Of a DNA stretch of 27,114 nt, positions 15,533 through 21,302 are shown piece by piece; the stretch's first letter is position 1; every line of letters begins with the position of its first letter. The notes beneath the pieces were generated by a model. The model worked only from the letters and a program-made list of their open reading frames with translations. It ran no database searches and was not told where the DNA came from. The DNA lies in IMG/VR virus record IMGVR_UViG_3300033150_000987, positions 1 through 27,114 of that record, one strand, 5' to 3'. This stretch comes from a virus. The translations under genes and the position numbers were made by a program.

Positions 15533-16858
15533 CTAGCTTCTCCTGATACGGGCAATCACATTCCCTCTGGGTGGGGCGTTCACAAAGCCGAAGTTCGCCA
15601 CAAGGCCGTATGCAATTGCCTTGAGGCTGTGGTTGCAGGCGTCAATCGGCTTCTCTCTGATAGGACGGCCCTCCTTGATCTCTCGATACCGATAGAGGCT
15701 ATACTCCTCAATAGTGTGTTTACACTTCGGGTCATGAAACAGCCGGGGCTTCCCAGTTTGGGGGTCTTTGAGAAACGTTCGGTGTCTCATGATACCGTCT
15801 TCGATTGGGACGGGGAGTGAGTAGAGATAGACCCCCGCCTCCTTCAACCAGACCTCGACATGAGATGCCATCCCATGATGCTGTCTTCCCGCTATATCAA
15901 TGACGCCCCCCGCAACGTGCTTCCACCACCCCCTACCTTTGCAGGCGAGGATCACTTCCTGAGCAGTCCAACCAGTCTTGTAAACCTCGTCGATCTGGTA
16001 GACGTTGCCATCCTTGATCTGAACCACACAAACGGCATAAGCTCCGGCATAGCCCGGATCAATCCAGAGAAAAACAGGGCGTTTCTTGTCCAAAGGACAG
16101 GGGATAACGTGGTCCACATGCGAGAACTCAGGAAACACCACGGTTTTCGGAGGGCAGGGAATAGCGGCGAAACGCTCCAGAAACTCTTCTTGAGGATAGG
16201 TCGCCTCAAGGGCCTTGATCTCGGGATCCTCCCTTCCCCCCGGGAAGACGTGGGTGTTTGACCACGTGGGGAGGGAGAAAGACTTGGCGTCATCCAGATT
16301 GGCCCCTCGCCATCTGCTATAGAGCTCGGGATACCAGCGGTTGGCCTTCTCCATCGTACCGGAGAGGATCATGGGTCCCCGCGTCTCGGCAACACGGCCC
16401 CGGCATCTCAGAAAAGCCTCATACGTCTGCTGCCCCGCCTCCACCATGCACAAGGCCCTAGGAGCGGTTCCGGCGAGGCTAGTGGGGTCCTTGGAGGTCT
16501 CTGTCACGACGGTAACGCCGTGAAGGGTCACGATCCGCCATTGACCTTGCTTCGGAAAGGAGACTTCCCCCACCATATCCAAAGCAGTAAGCGCGTTGTA
16601 AAGATGCTCCATCTCGGGATGGGTGAGGTCGTAGTCCGGCCCCACCACCCAAAACACATCCCCCTTCTCGGCTCCAAAGAGCCAGATCAGAGCCTCCTCA
16701 CCCGTCAGGCGAGACTTCCCCGCTCGCTCTCCCCCCAAGACAAGCTTGATGCGTTCTGGCGATAGATGAGCCTCCCGCTGGGCGGGGGTGGGGATGTAGC
16801 CCCGGACCTTCCAGATGCGCTCGCGCATCTCTTCAGTCGCTCGCCAGATCGCTTTCAT
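15533..16858 (-). CDS. terL: Terminase large subunit
   Basis: This 441-residue protein drives DNA packaging through the portal and cuts the concatemer. The ATPase half shows a Walker A GGERAGKS at residues 42-49 and a Walker-B-like RALCMVEAG with Glu140. The nuclease half has the RNase-H-like acidic set: Asp267 in FLWIDPGYAGAY, Asp321 in GVIDIAG and Asp406 in PIDACNHSLKA. Length is typical of TerL. The start at 16858 overlaps the 90-aa gene by 26 bases and has only a weak site upstream; an ATG ten codons further in is an alternative. Confidence in the family is high. Confidence 0.93.
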   Translation of the reverse strand: MKAIWRATEEMRERIWKVRGYIPTPAQREAHLSPERIKLVLGGERAGKSRLTGEEALIWLFGAEKGDVFWVVGPDYDLTHPEMEHLYNALTALDMVGEVSFPKQGQWRIVTLHGVTVVTETSKDPTSLAGTAPRALCMVEAGQQTYEAFLRCRGRVAETRGPMILSGTMEKANRWYPELYSRWRGANLDDAKSFSLPTWSNTHVFPGGREDPEIKALEATYPQEEFLERFAAIPCPPKTVVFPEFSHVDHVIPCPLDKKRPVFLWIDPGYAGAYAVCVVQIKDGNVYQIDEVYKTGWTAQEVILACKGRGWWKHVAGGVIDIAGRQHHGMASHVEVWLKEAGVYLYSLPVPIEDGIMRHRTFLKDPQTGKPRLFHDPKCKHTIEEYSLYRYREIKEGRPIREKPIDACNHSLKAIAYGLVANFGFVNAPPRGNVIARIRRS

Positions 16859-17105
16859 CTATCAGGTCCCGAATATCGTTCAACGCCTCAATGATGGGGT
16901 CCAGCTCGCCCCTCTTCATCGGCTGCTCGAAAAAGAGGCGAGCCTGTATTTTGAGTAGGGGTTCCGTTACCTGCTCCTTGATGCGCCAGAGAATGTTTGC
17001 TATGTCCGCAGTCCGCCCGGAACGGTTTTTCAGTATGTGCTTGTTCTTCTCAAGCGCATCACTCACAAGGCGACGCCCGAATTCGCGCATATCGGTCTTG
17101 TTCAT
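16833..17105 (-). CDS. 90-aa helical protein upstream of TerL
   Basis: A GGGAGGGGCA site precedes the ATG. The protein is helical and charged (MNKTDMREFGRRLVSDALEK at the start, IIEALNDIRDLIDES at the end) with no cysteine and no recognised motif. It overlaps TerL by 26 bases and is the first protein gene after the tRNA cluster in the leftward direction. A terminase-accessory or small-subunit role is possible from position, but the 175-aa protein at 18398 is the better small-subunit candidate. Confidence 0.75.
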   Translation of the reverse strand: MNKTDMREFGRRLVSDALEKNKHILKNRSGRTADIANILWRIKEQVTEPLLKIQARLFFEQPMKRGELDPIIEALNDIRDLIDESDLASD

Positions 17106-17342
17106 TGCCCCTCCCGCAAGACAGAATTGCCCTCCTTGGCCAAGTGCGCCGACTTTGTCCCATGTTCGTCAGCGCTATACCCAGTCAGAGACATTCGTCG
17201 GGCCTGGGCAGCGGGCTTTGTTTTACGACGCGCCCGCTACGTCACGCGCCGACCTGCTAGCGCCGTGCCGGACCCCACGATCCCACCAGTACAACGCCTG
17301 GCTGCCCCCATTACTGGAGACGAAGGGCTACCCGCGCACAAG

Positions 17343-17404
17343 TCGCCGTGGGGGACTCGAACCCCCTGCGCGCTCCTCCTGTACGCCCCACAGGTAGACG
17401 GCGA
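17343..17404 (-). tRNA. tRNA-like gene, short, cloverleaf incomplete
   Basis: On the minus strand a T-arm GGGGG-TTCGAGT-CCCCC (17350-17366) is followed by a 3' acceptor strand ACGGCGA that pairs perfectly with TCGCCGT at 17398-17404; G-1 and C73 extend the pairing. Only 62 bases separate the ends, and the 31 bases between acceptor and T-arm give one good 5-bp hairpin (CCTGT/ACAGG, 7-base loop) but no normal D-arm. The anticodon is therefore not assigned. It could be an unusual or decayed tRNA, or the true 5' end could lie further upstream. Confidence 0.45.
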
Positions 17405-17439
17405 CTGGGAACTAATGCCCCCGGCCAGGGCTCGGCAGA

Positions 17440-17461
17440 CCCAAGCACCGAAGCGATTGGG
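17440..17461 (-). repeat. UUCG-hairpin repeat, copy 1
   Basis: The minus strand reads CCCAA-T-CGC-TTCG-GTG-C-TTGGG: a two-part stem capped by a UUCG tetraloop, among the most stable RNA hairpins. The 26 bases 17436-17461 match 18040-18065 at 25 positions. It lies ~35 bases upstream, in the direction of transcription, of a tRNA-like gene, as copy 2 does. Confidence 0.8.
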
Positions 17462-17470
17462 CCTGTCATG

Positions 17471-17549
17471 CCGTCGGCGCGGATTTGCACCGCGCATCGG
17501 GATGTTCCCGCTGTTGTCAGCAACGGGCCTCGACGCTACTTGCCGACGG
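17471..17549 (-). tRNA. tRNA, 79 bases, long variable region; anticodon probably GAC
   Basis: The minus strand gives acceptor CCGTCGG/CCGACGG (7 bp), a T-arm CGCGG-TGCAAAT-CCGCG and an anticodon arm CGTTG-CTGACAA-CAGCG with U33 and anticodon GAC, which would decode valine codon GUC. A 14-base variable region with a small stem is unusual for tRNA-Val, and the D-arm (17 bases) is poorly formed. The T-loop starts TGC rather than TTC. A tRNA gene is likely; the amino acid identity is uncertain. Confidence 0.6.
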
Positions 17550-17561
17550 CTCTTATTCATG

Positions 17562-17625
17562 GCCCCGCCGGTACTGACAATACCAACGGGGGACTGTTCG
17601 TCCTTATGGGAACGAGTCCCGGGGC
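17562..17625 (-). tRNA. Possible short tRNA-like element
   Basis: Acceptor-like strands GCCCCGG and GCGGGGC (six of seven pairs) enclose a T-arm-like hairpin TGGTA-TTGTCAG-TACCG on the minus strand. The total is only 64 bases, and the T-loop departs from the TTCRA consensus. The interior contains a CCCATAA stretch that could be a Met-type anticodon loop, but its stem does not close. Weak call. Confidence 0.25.
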
Positions 17626-17641
17626 TGCCTGATAAGCCAGC

Positions 17642-17712
17642 TATGGGAACGGGTCACGAACCCGTGTCTCCAGCCATGGCAACTGGCGCATTATCCGCTA
17701 TGCTATCCCATA
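17642..17712 (-). tRNA. tRNA with complete cloverleaf; anticodon CCA (Trp) or GCC (Gly)
   Basis: Best-formed tRNA of the cluster: acceptor TATGGGA/TCCCATA, D-arm GCAT-AGCGGATA-ATGC with the expected GG in the loop, anticodon arm CCAGT-TGCCATG-GCTGG, 4-base variable loop and T-arm ACGGG-TTCGTGA-CCCGT. Pairing the full anticodon stem puts CCA (Trp) at 34-36 but makes base 33 a G; sliding by one keeps U33 and gives GCC (Gly) with a looser stem. The identity is left open. Confidence 0.75.
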
Positions 17713-17803
17713 GTGGTGGCCTTCTTTGCCAACGCGCCACCAACGTTGGCCGCCACCGACTCGGGTGCAAACCATGACAACACCCTTCAGTGCGCGGCTG
17801 TGG

Positions 17804-17908
17804 CCGCCGTGCCGGACTCGAACCGGCCCTGTCAGACGAAGCGCCACACGGTTCCCGTGCAGAACGACTGTCTTTCGCTTGCGCGTACCCCTCGCGCACA
17901 GTCGGCGG
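17804..17908 (-). tRNA. tRNA-like gene, ~105 bases with extended middle
   Basis: Minus-strand acceptor CCGCCGA/ACGGCGG (six pairs plus an A-A mismatch), a long D-arm-like hairpin TGCGCG-AGGGGTA-CGCGCA and a canonical T-arm GCCGG-TTCGAGT-CCGGC are present. The 51 bases between D- and T-arms hold a second strong hairpin CACGG-GAA-CCGTG, as in a long variable arm, but no convincing anticodon arm with U33. It may be a class II tRNA or one with an insertion. Selenocysteine tRNA was considered, but no TCA anticodon is found. Confidence 0.5.
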
Positions 17909-17943
17909 CTTTCAAGTAGCCGGACCACCCATGTGGGTGCAAG

Positions 17944-17997
17944 TCGCCGCGTCGGAGTCGAACCGACAACCATGCACGGCCCACCATCTGACGGCGA
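17944..17997 (-). tRNA. tRNA-like gene, 54 bases, cloverleaf incomplete
   Basis: A canonical T-arm GTCGG-TTCGACT-CCGAC is followed by GCGGCGA, which pairs with TCGCCGT at 17991-17997 (one G-U), plus G-1/C73. The acceptor is almost identical to that of the element at 17343-17404. Only 23 bases lie between acceptor and T-arm, too few for D- and anticodon arms. An alternative reading takes TCGCC as an anticodon stem with CAG in the loop (Leu) and a longer gene, but then no acceptor partner is found. Confidence 0.4.
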
Positions 17998-18026
17998 CCG
18001 CCTGACTGTTACCAGCCAGACCAACA

Positions 18027-18040
18027 GAGCCTTTCGGCTC
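18027..18040 (-). other. GNRA-tetraloop hairpin
   Basis: On the minus strand GAGCC-GAAA-GGCTC forms a perfect 5-bp stem with a GNRA tetraloop, three bases after the second UUCG hairpin. Together they make a strongly structured leader before the tRNA-like element at 17944-17997. Confidence 0.6.
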
Positions 18041-18043
18041 AGA

Positions 18044-18065
18044 CCCAACCACCGAAGCGATTGGG
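18044..18065 (-). repeat. UUCG-hairpin repeat, copy 2
   Basis: Second copy of the 22-base hairpin CCCAA-T-CGC-TTCG-GTG-G-TTGGG (minus strand), differing from copy 1 at a single internal-loop base, so both keep the same fold. It precedes the second short tRNA-like element by ~45 bases. Confidence 0.8.
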
Positions 18066-18075
18066 GAAACAAGCC

Positions 18076-18105
18076 ATCGGGCGGGTACTGCCCCCGCTGA
18101 CCGAT
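18076..18105. other. Two-part stem-loop
   Basis: ATCGG-GCGGG-TACTGCC-CCCGC-TGA-CCGAT forms two stacked 5-bp stems with a 3-base bulge and a 7-base loop. It marks the right end of the structured tRNA region. It does not parse as part of a tRNA with U33. Role unknown. Confidence 0.5.
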
Positions 18106-18164
18106 ACTAGCCTCTCAGCTATTCATTCGAGCCGGAGGTCTTTCGGCCCATGCTTCGAGCGGCG

Positions 18165-18401
18165 TCACTGTCCGCCTGCCGGTGGCTTATGTCCGGCCTC
18201 CTCAAACCAGACCGGTAGCACGAACGTCATGGTGTCCAAAGTCTGAGTCCACATCACGCCGTCCAGGTACCCCACCCGAATATCGGGCATCGTCTTGTGC
18301 CCGATGCGTACCGTAACGGCGGGGTAGTACCGCCTTACAATCGGAAGGAGCCCTGCGCCGAAAAGGAAAGCGGTCTTTCGGAGAAAGTCACGACGGTTCA
18401 T
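18165..18401 (-). CDS. 78-aa protein with twin-arginine-type N-terminus
   Basis: The N-terminus MNRRDFLRKTAFLFGAGLLP has the features of a Tat signal: the RRDFL motif, then a short hydrophobic stretch (TAFLFGAGLLPIV), although the following RRYYP is charged and no AxA cleavage site is evident. The rest (~50 residues) has a DIRVGYLDGVMW then FVLPVWFEEAGH pattern I do not recognise. The start overlaps the stop of the 175-aa gene in an ATGA, so it is coupled and probably real. It could be exported or membrane-anchored, which is rare for a phage late gene; a non-Tat basic-hydrophobic anchor is also possible. Confidence 0.7.
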   Translation of the reverse strand: MNRRDFLRKTAFLFGAGLLPIVRRYYPAVTVRIGHKTMPDIRVGYLDGVMWTQTLDTMTFVLPVWFEEAGHKPPAGGQ

Positions 18402-18925
18402 TGGGGGACTTCCCTCGCCTCACCCTCGATGATCTTTCCATCCTCGTCTTGCTCTACGTTCGGTAACATGTCCTGCCACTCGGCTATGAGCATGGCAAAC
18501 CGCCCGCCCTTCACCCCAACCTGTACCGTCTGGGGGGGCTTCCCGAGTACACGGTCTAATATCTCCGAAGCACAGTCTTGCCTCTCCCTCCATCGAGGGG
18601 AGTCCATCCCCGCAAGCTTCGTCAATACCGCCTTCCCCACCCCAGCAGACATCAGATCAATGCCATGCTCTGCCTGGGCGAGTATAAAACGGTCGGCTAG
18701 GGCTAAGATGCGCTCGCGCCATTCCCTCGGCCTTTTGTAAAAACCCTTCCGCCCTATGGGGAGAGGATAACGACGAAATGCCTCCTGAATGTTCCCACCC
18801 GTCGCAACAATGCCGGAAATAATCAGCGCATCGTCGGGAGTGAGCTCATCGAAGTTGTCATGATGCGTCTTGAGACGCATCATCTTCCCATCCGCTTTAT
18901 CCTTCAGGCGCTTCTCCACGTCCAT
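18398..18925 (-). CDS. Putative terminase small subunit / DNA-binding protein
   Basis: The 175-residue protein has helix-rich regions with TPDDALIISGIVATGGNIQE near residue 30, where a helix-turn-helix could sit, and a central KAVLTKLAGMDSPRWRERQD segment followed by ILDRVLGKPP. This order (N-terminal HTH, then a long helix, then LxKP before a variable tail) resembles small terminase subunits, which recognise the packaging site and load TerL. The acidic C-terminus is flexible. It lies upstream of TerL in the same leftward direction, separated by the tRNA cluster. The call is plausible but not firm. Confidence 0.5.
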   Translation of the reverse strand: MDVEKRLKDKADGKMMRLKTHHDNFDELTPDDALIISGIVATGGNIQEAFRRYPLPIGRKGFYKRPREWRERILALADRFILAQAEHGIDLMSAGVGKAVLTKLAGMDSPRWRERQDCASEILDRVLGKPPQTVQVGVKGGRFAMLIAEWQDMLPNVEQDEDGKIIEGEAREVPQ

Positions 18926-19109
18926 ATACGAAACTTCTCTCAGGTCTTATCGTCACAACCAGCATCACGTCACGCATGTTCTTGAGCTTTAAAAGCTCAT
19001 CTTCTTGCGTCATGTCAACGTCTAACGTCAGCCTCGCCCCCCCTTCCCCGTGCAAACGAATCGCCGTCTGCGTGTGGGGAATAATGGCGAGAAACCTTAT
19101 CTCTTCCAC
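18897..19109 (-). CDS. 70-aa small protein, first gene of the leftward unit
   Basis: A GTG at 19109 with GGGAGGGGCA upstream opens a 70-residue protein. It is beta-rich with FLAIIPHTQTAIRLHGEGGA and MRDVMLVVTIRP strands and a short helix (TQEDELLKLKN) between. The stop overlaps the 175-aa gene by 29 bases. It begins the leftward (late) transcription unit, facing the early genes across the 19110-19825 gap. No family recognised. Confidence 0.7.
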   Translation of the reverse strand: MEEIRFLAIIPHTQTAIRLHGEGGARLTLDVDMTQEDELLKLKNMRDVMLVVTIRPERSFVYGRGEAPEG

Positions 19110-19335
19110 TGCCCCTCCCTGTTACGCTGTCGTCTCGCGCAGCCTCCCTACGAATACCCGCAAGGGGCCTAAACGAATGCGTGCGAAGCTCAGGAGCCCA
19201 TCGAATGCACAGCCTCTCCTAAACGACCAACCCCAGCCGCTGAGCCGGACTACAACGCAATAGTCGCCTATCCACATATCGCCCTCCACACAATTATGTT
19301 AAGCCCCTCGTTTTCGGCGGGTGGGGCAAAAAAAC

Positions 19336-19362
19336 TTGACAGGGACCCCTATGTATAGGGTC
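19336..19362 (+). promoter_or_regulatory. TTGACA box followed by inverted repeat (operator candidate)
   Basis: A perfect -35 consensus TTGACA (19336-19341) is followed by GACCCCTAT-GT-ATAGGGTC (19344-19362), an 8-bp inverted repeat with one extra C in the left arm. A good -10 box at normal spacing is not seen (TATAGG comes only 12 bases downstream), so the promoter itself is uncertain. The palindrome in this place would suit a repressor site. Confidence 0.4.
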
Positions 19363-19760
19363 ATCCCGCCCCGCCCGGAGCCGGAGCCGGGTACCCCGGT
19401 ATGCGCGCCCCGCGTGCGCCCCGCCCTCGCAGAGTGGGGCCGGAGAAAGAGAAGAACCCGGCGCGCCGTAGGCGCGCCAGCCTTGCGCGCTCTCTCGGCG
19501 CAATCAGAATTGCGCCTCGCTCACGCGCCTATGTGCCGGTCCCGCGCCCCGCCCTCAGTCCGCCCCGCCCTCCTAGGGTGAGGCGATCCCGCCCCGCGCC
19601 TCGAGGGTGAGGCCGCCCCAACACACTCCACTACACCGGATACCCTGGACCGCGTACGTTCTCGCGCTACGTAGGGAGGGGCCGAAAACTGCCCCCGCCC
19701 CGCCCCCACTGAAGCCCAATCGCTAACCAAACTCCAACCAAACACAACCTCAGCCCTAAC

Positions 19761-19807
19761 CCACTTTAGTAGCGTTTTGTGCTACAGTGGTAGCGCAAGA
19801 GGCTACC
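19761..19807 (+). promoter_or_regulatory. Overlapping GTAGC/GCTAC palindromes before the early operon
   Basis: CCACT-tta-GTAGC-gttttgt-GCTAC-AGTGG (19761-19790) and GGTAGC-gcaagag-GCTACC (19789-19807) are two neighbouring inverted repeats that share the same GTAGC core. They end just before the AAAGGAGG of the first early gene at 19826. They could be repressor operators or alternative RNA hairpins in the leader. Confidence 0.5.
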
Positions 19808-19825
19808 AAGTAAAGGAGGACGCAA

Positions 19826-20002
19826 ATGAGCCCGCAATCTGAGACCTATCCCGCCCCCACAGTCCCGCCGCCGGATGAGGATGAACTACTACATTGGTAC
19901 GACGCCGGTATCTGTCAGGCTACTGACGGTTGTTGGGTCGAGCCGGACGGGATCTGCGAACACGGTCACCCGTCCTGGTTGCTGTATTGGGACCTAATCT
20001 AG
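19826..20002 (+). CDS. 58-aa conserved small phage protein
   Basis: First gene of the early operon, with AAAGGAGGACGCAA before the ATG. After an acidic, Pro-rich N-terminus comes a core with a DGCWVEPDGICEHGHPSWLL pattern, which I recall as a short conserved protein of phages and GC-rich bacteria, ending in LYWDLI. Four Cys/His residues in that core could bind zinc. The 67-aa gene follows 15 bases later. Function unknown. Confidence 0.85.
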   Translation: MSPQSETYPAPTVPPPDEDELLHWYDAGICQATDGCWVEPDGICEHGHPSWLLYWDLI

Positions 20003-20017
20003 GAAAGGAGACATACA

Positions 20018-20221
20018 ATGCGGTACTCGGGAGACCCCCGCTGGATTACGGTTAGACGCCCCGCCCACTGCGCGCACTGCGATACGCTCATACAGCGCGG
20101 AGACTCTGCGTTCTACTATCCGCGAACGCGCGAACTGTATTGCAGTATCTGCGGGGACGTCGAGGCGCGCCGGTTCCGCGCTGAAGCGTTTGATGAATCT
20201 ATGCTATCCGGTATTTGGTAG
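20018..20221 (+). CDS. 67-aa zinc-ribbon protein
   Basis: Two CxxC pairs (CAHC near residue 18 and CSIC near 42) frame a RGDSAFYYPRTRELYC segment, as in small zinc-ribbon proteins common in phage early regions (recalled). A GAAAGGAG site precedes the ATG. The C-terminus is a short helix (EARRFRAEAFDE). A nucleic-acid-binding or accessory role is likely, not shown. A hairpin and the next gene follow directly. Confidence 0.85.
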   Translation: MRYSGDPRWITVRRPAHCAHCDTLIQRGDSAFYYPRTRELYCSICGDVEARRFRAEAFDESMLSGIW

Positions 20222-20229
20222 CCGACTCT

Positions 20230-20253
20230 GGGAGTGGGGGCCGCCCCACTCCC
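20230..20253 (+). promoter_or_regulatory. Intercistronic hairpin 1
   Basis: GGGAGTGGGG-GCCG-CCCCACTCCC is a perfect 10-bp stem with a 4-base loop, ending a few bases before the AAAGGAG of the gene at 20268. There is no T-tract, so it is unlikely to be a terminator. The same arms recur at 20844. Confidence 0.75.
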
Positions 20254-20267
20254 TAGAAAGGAGACCC

Positions 20268-20537
20268 ATGATCGCAGTGAATCTCTTGGACCTTGGTGAT
20301 CAACCATATGCAATCAGTAGCCTTCTGCTGGGGCCGTATCTCACTCAAAACCGAGTCTACCCACGAGGCAGACAAGAGGTCGACAGTGCCTATCTCACAC
20401 TTTCACTAGAGCACGACTCCGACCAATGGGACGCCATCCGCCACATAATCCGCGAGGGCCTCGGGAAACTGCCTCCCACGCCACGCCACAAACTCCGCAT
20501 ATTTGAGCGTCACGATGGCAAGTGGGTACCCGTCTAA
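20268..20537 (+). CDS. 89-aa early protein
   Basis: The ATG at 20268 is chosen because AAAGGAG lies just upstream; the open frame extends further 5' but that part crosses the hairpin. The protein begins MIAVNLLDLGDQPYAISSLL and is mixed alpha/beta, with a charged C-terminal half (EHDSDQWDAIRHIIREGL, then LRIFERHDGKWVPV). No family recognised. Confidence 0.75.
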   Translation: MIAVNLLDLGDQPYAISSLLLGPYLTQNRVYPRGRQEVDSAYLTLSLEHDSDQWDAIRHIIREGLGKLPPTPRHKLRIFERHDGKWVPV

Positions 20538-20564
20538 CAGCCCAAACTAAGCGAAAGGAGCAAC

Positions 20565-20837
20565 ATGACAACCCGGGAATGTTTGTACGATATGGAACGG
20601 CGCGCCCAGCGCCTCCTACCCGGCCTCACCCTCAATCACTACCAACCAGGGGACGCGCGCTACACTTGGAGGCTATCCCACACCATACCCGGCACAACCG
20701 CCCAGCGTGACCTATCTACCCGCTGGATGACTGCCCAAGAATGTGAAATGTGGCTGGAGGGATTCCTTGCCGGAGCGGCTCACGAAGACCTAATGAGGCA
20801 ATCGCTACGAATGGGCGACAGATTACCCGCCAACTAG
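20565..20837 (+). CDS. 90-aa early protein
   Basis: GAAAGGAGCAAC precedes the ATG. The sequence has an N-terminal helix (ECLYDMERRAQRLL), a middle strand region with a SHTIPGTTAQRD segment and a C-terminal helix (ECEMWLEGFLAGAAHEDLM). No catalytic motif is visible. It is part of the early run of small genes and is followed by hairpin 2. Confidence 0.75.
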   Translation: MTTRECLYDMERRAQRLLPGLTLNHYQPGDARYTWRLSHTIPGTTAQRDLSTRWMTAQECEMWLEGFLAGAAHEDLMRQSLRMGDRLPAN

Positions 20838-20843
20838 CCACCC

Positions 20844-20867
20844 GGGGAGTGGGCCGCCCCACTCCCC
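20844..20867 (+). promoter_or_regulatory. Intercistronic hairpin 2
   Basis: GGGGAGTGGG-CCGC-CCCACTCCCC is a perfect 10-bp stem, nearly the same sequence as hairpin 1 and likewise placed a few bases before an AGAAAGGAGG site (gene at 20884). Confidence 0.75.
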
Positions 20868-20883
20868 AGAAAGGAGGACACAA

Positions 20884-21051
20884 ATGAACCGCTATGAAAT
20901 TACCATGACCGCCGACAAACCGACCAAAAACACCGTCCGCTATGCCGCCGACAACGACAAGCCCAGCCCCTGTCGCACCCTCTACGTTGAACGCTGGGCA
21001 CTCGGCGACCCGCCTCCGCAGAGAATCAAAGTCACAATCGAGGAGGTTTAA
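20884..21051 (+). CDS. 55-aa conserved small phage protein
   Basis: AGAAAGGAGGACACAA precedes the ATG. The protein MNRYEITMTADKPTKNTVRY, then CRTLYVERWALGDPPP and IKVTIEEV, follows a pattern I recall as a short beta-strand protein shared by many phages of GC-rich bacteria (K-N-T-V-R-Y ... L-Y-V-x-x-W-A-L-G-D-P). The function of that family is unknown to me. The next ATG comes one base after its stop. Confidence 0.85.
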   Translation: MNRYEITMTADKPTKNTVRYAADNDKPSPCRTLYVERWALGDPPPQRIKVTIEEV

Positions 21052-21052
21052 G

Positions 21053-21247
21053 ATGCACCGCCACGAGAACACCTATGACTACGAGGACGCCGAAACCCGT
21101 ATTGCTGGTGAACCCACGCTTATCCGCCACGCCGAGACGATCCTATACGAGTGGCCCGAAGGGCCTGAACATTGGGAGTGGGTATGCACCGCCCCGGTTA
21201 GCGAAATCCTGGACTGGGCCGAGGTCGTCCAACGGGAGGCCGAGTAG
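21053..21247 (+). CDS. 64-aa acidic early protein
   Basis: The ATG at 21053 lies just after the previous stop and uses the GAGGAGG inside that gene's end as its ribosome site. The protein is rich in Glu, His and Trp (MHRHENTYDYEDAETRIAG, then WPEGPEHWEWVCTAP) and ends in a helix ILDWAEVVQREAE. Translational coupling to the 55-aa gene is likely. No family recognised. Confidence 0.75.
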   Translation: MHRHENTYDYEDAETRIAGEPTLIRHAETILYEWPEGPEHWEWVCTAPVSEILDWAEVVQREAE

Positions 21248-21252
21248 TGGAC

Positions 21253-21278
21253 CCCGGTCGGGGCCGCACCCGACCGGG
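21253..21278 (+). promoter_or_regulatory. Intercistronic hairpin 3
   Basis: CCCGGTCGGG-GCCGCA-CCCGACCGGG gives about ten pairs (allowing one unpaired base near the foot). The arms differ from hairpins 1 and 2 but the loop again begins GCCG and the element again sits before a strong GAAGGAGG (gene at 21303). Confidence 0.65.
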
Positions 21279-21302
21279 TCGCATCAGCGAAGGAGGAACG
21301 CA

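Larger units (their letters stand above)
19110..19825. promoter_or_regulatory. Divergent intergenic region, 716 bp
   Basis: No convincing gene is seen. The region separates leftward late genes from the rightward early operon, so promoters for both must lie here or nearby. It is very GC-rich between 19370 and 19730, with runs of CGCCCC and GCGCGCC-type words. A TTGACA followed by a palindrome lies at 19336-19362, and overlapping GTAGC/GCTAC palindromes lie at 19761-19807. An origin of replication is possible but no iteron set or AT-rich tract was found. Confidence 0.55.

Noticed and set aside
17343-17404. Amber-suppressor tRNA: CTA can be read in an anticodon-like position, homologous to CAG in the 17944 element.
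   Set aside because: The supporting stem does not close and base 37 would be C; the TCGCC strand is better used in the acceptor stem.
17471-17549. Part of a group I intron (GCGGGAA and AAATCCGCG words recall P and Q elements).
   Set aside because: No R/S (P7) elements were found and the segment closes as a tRNA with a 7-bp acceptor.
17037-17777. Long open frame (246 codons) on the plus strand across the tRNA region.
   Set aside because: It crosses several tRNA elements, has no ribosome site and shows low-complexity Arg/Pro/Ala composition typical of GC-rich shadow frames.
17804-17908. Selenocysteine tRNA, because of the length, long D-stem and variable hairpin.
   Set aside because: No TCA anticodon in a plausible loop and the acceptor has seven, not eight, pairs with a mismatch.
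19336-19362. Confident sigma-70 promoter.
   Set aside because: The -35 is perfect but no acceptable -10 lies 16-18 bases downstream.
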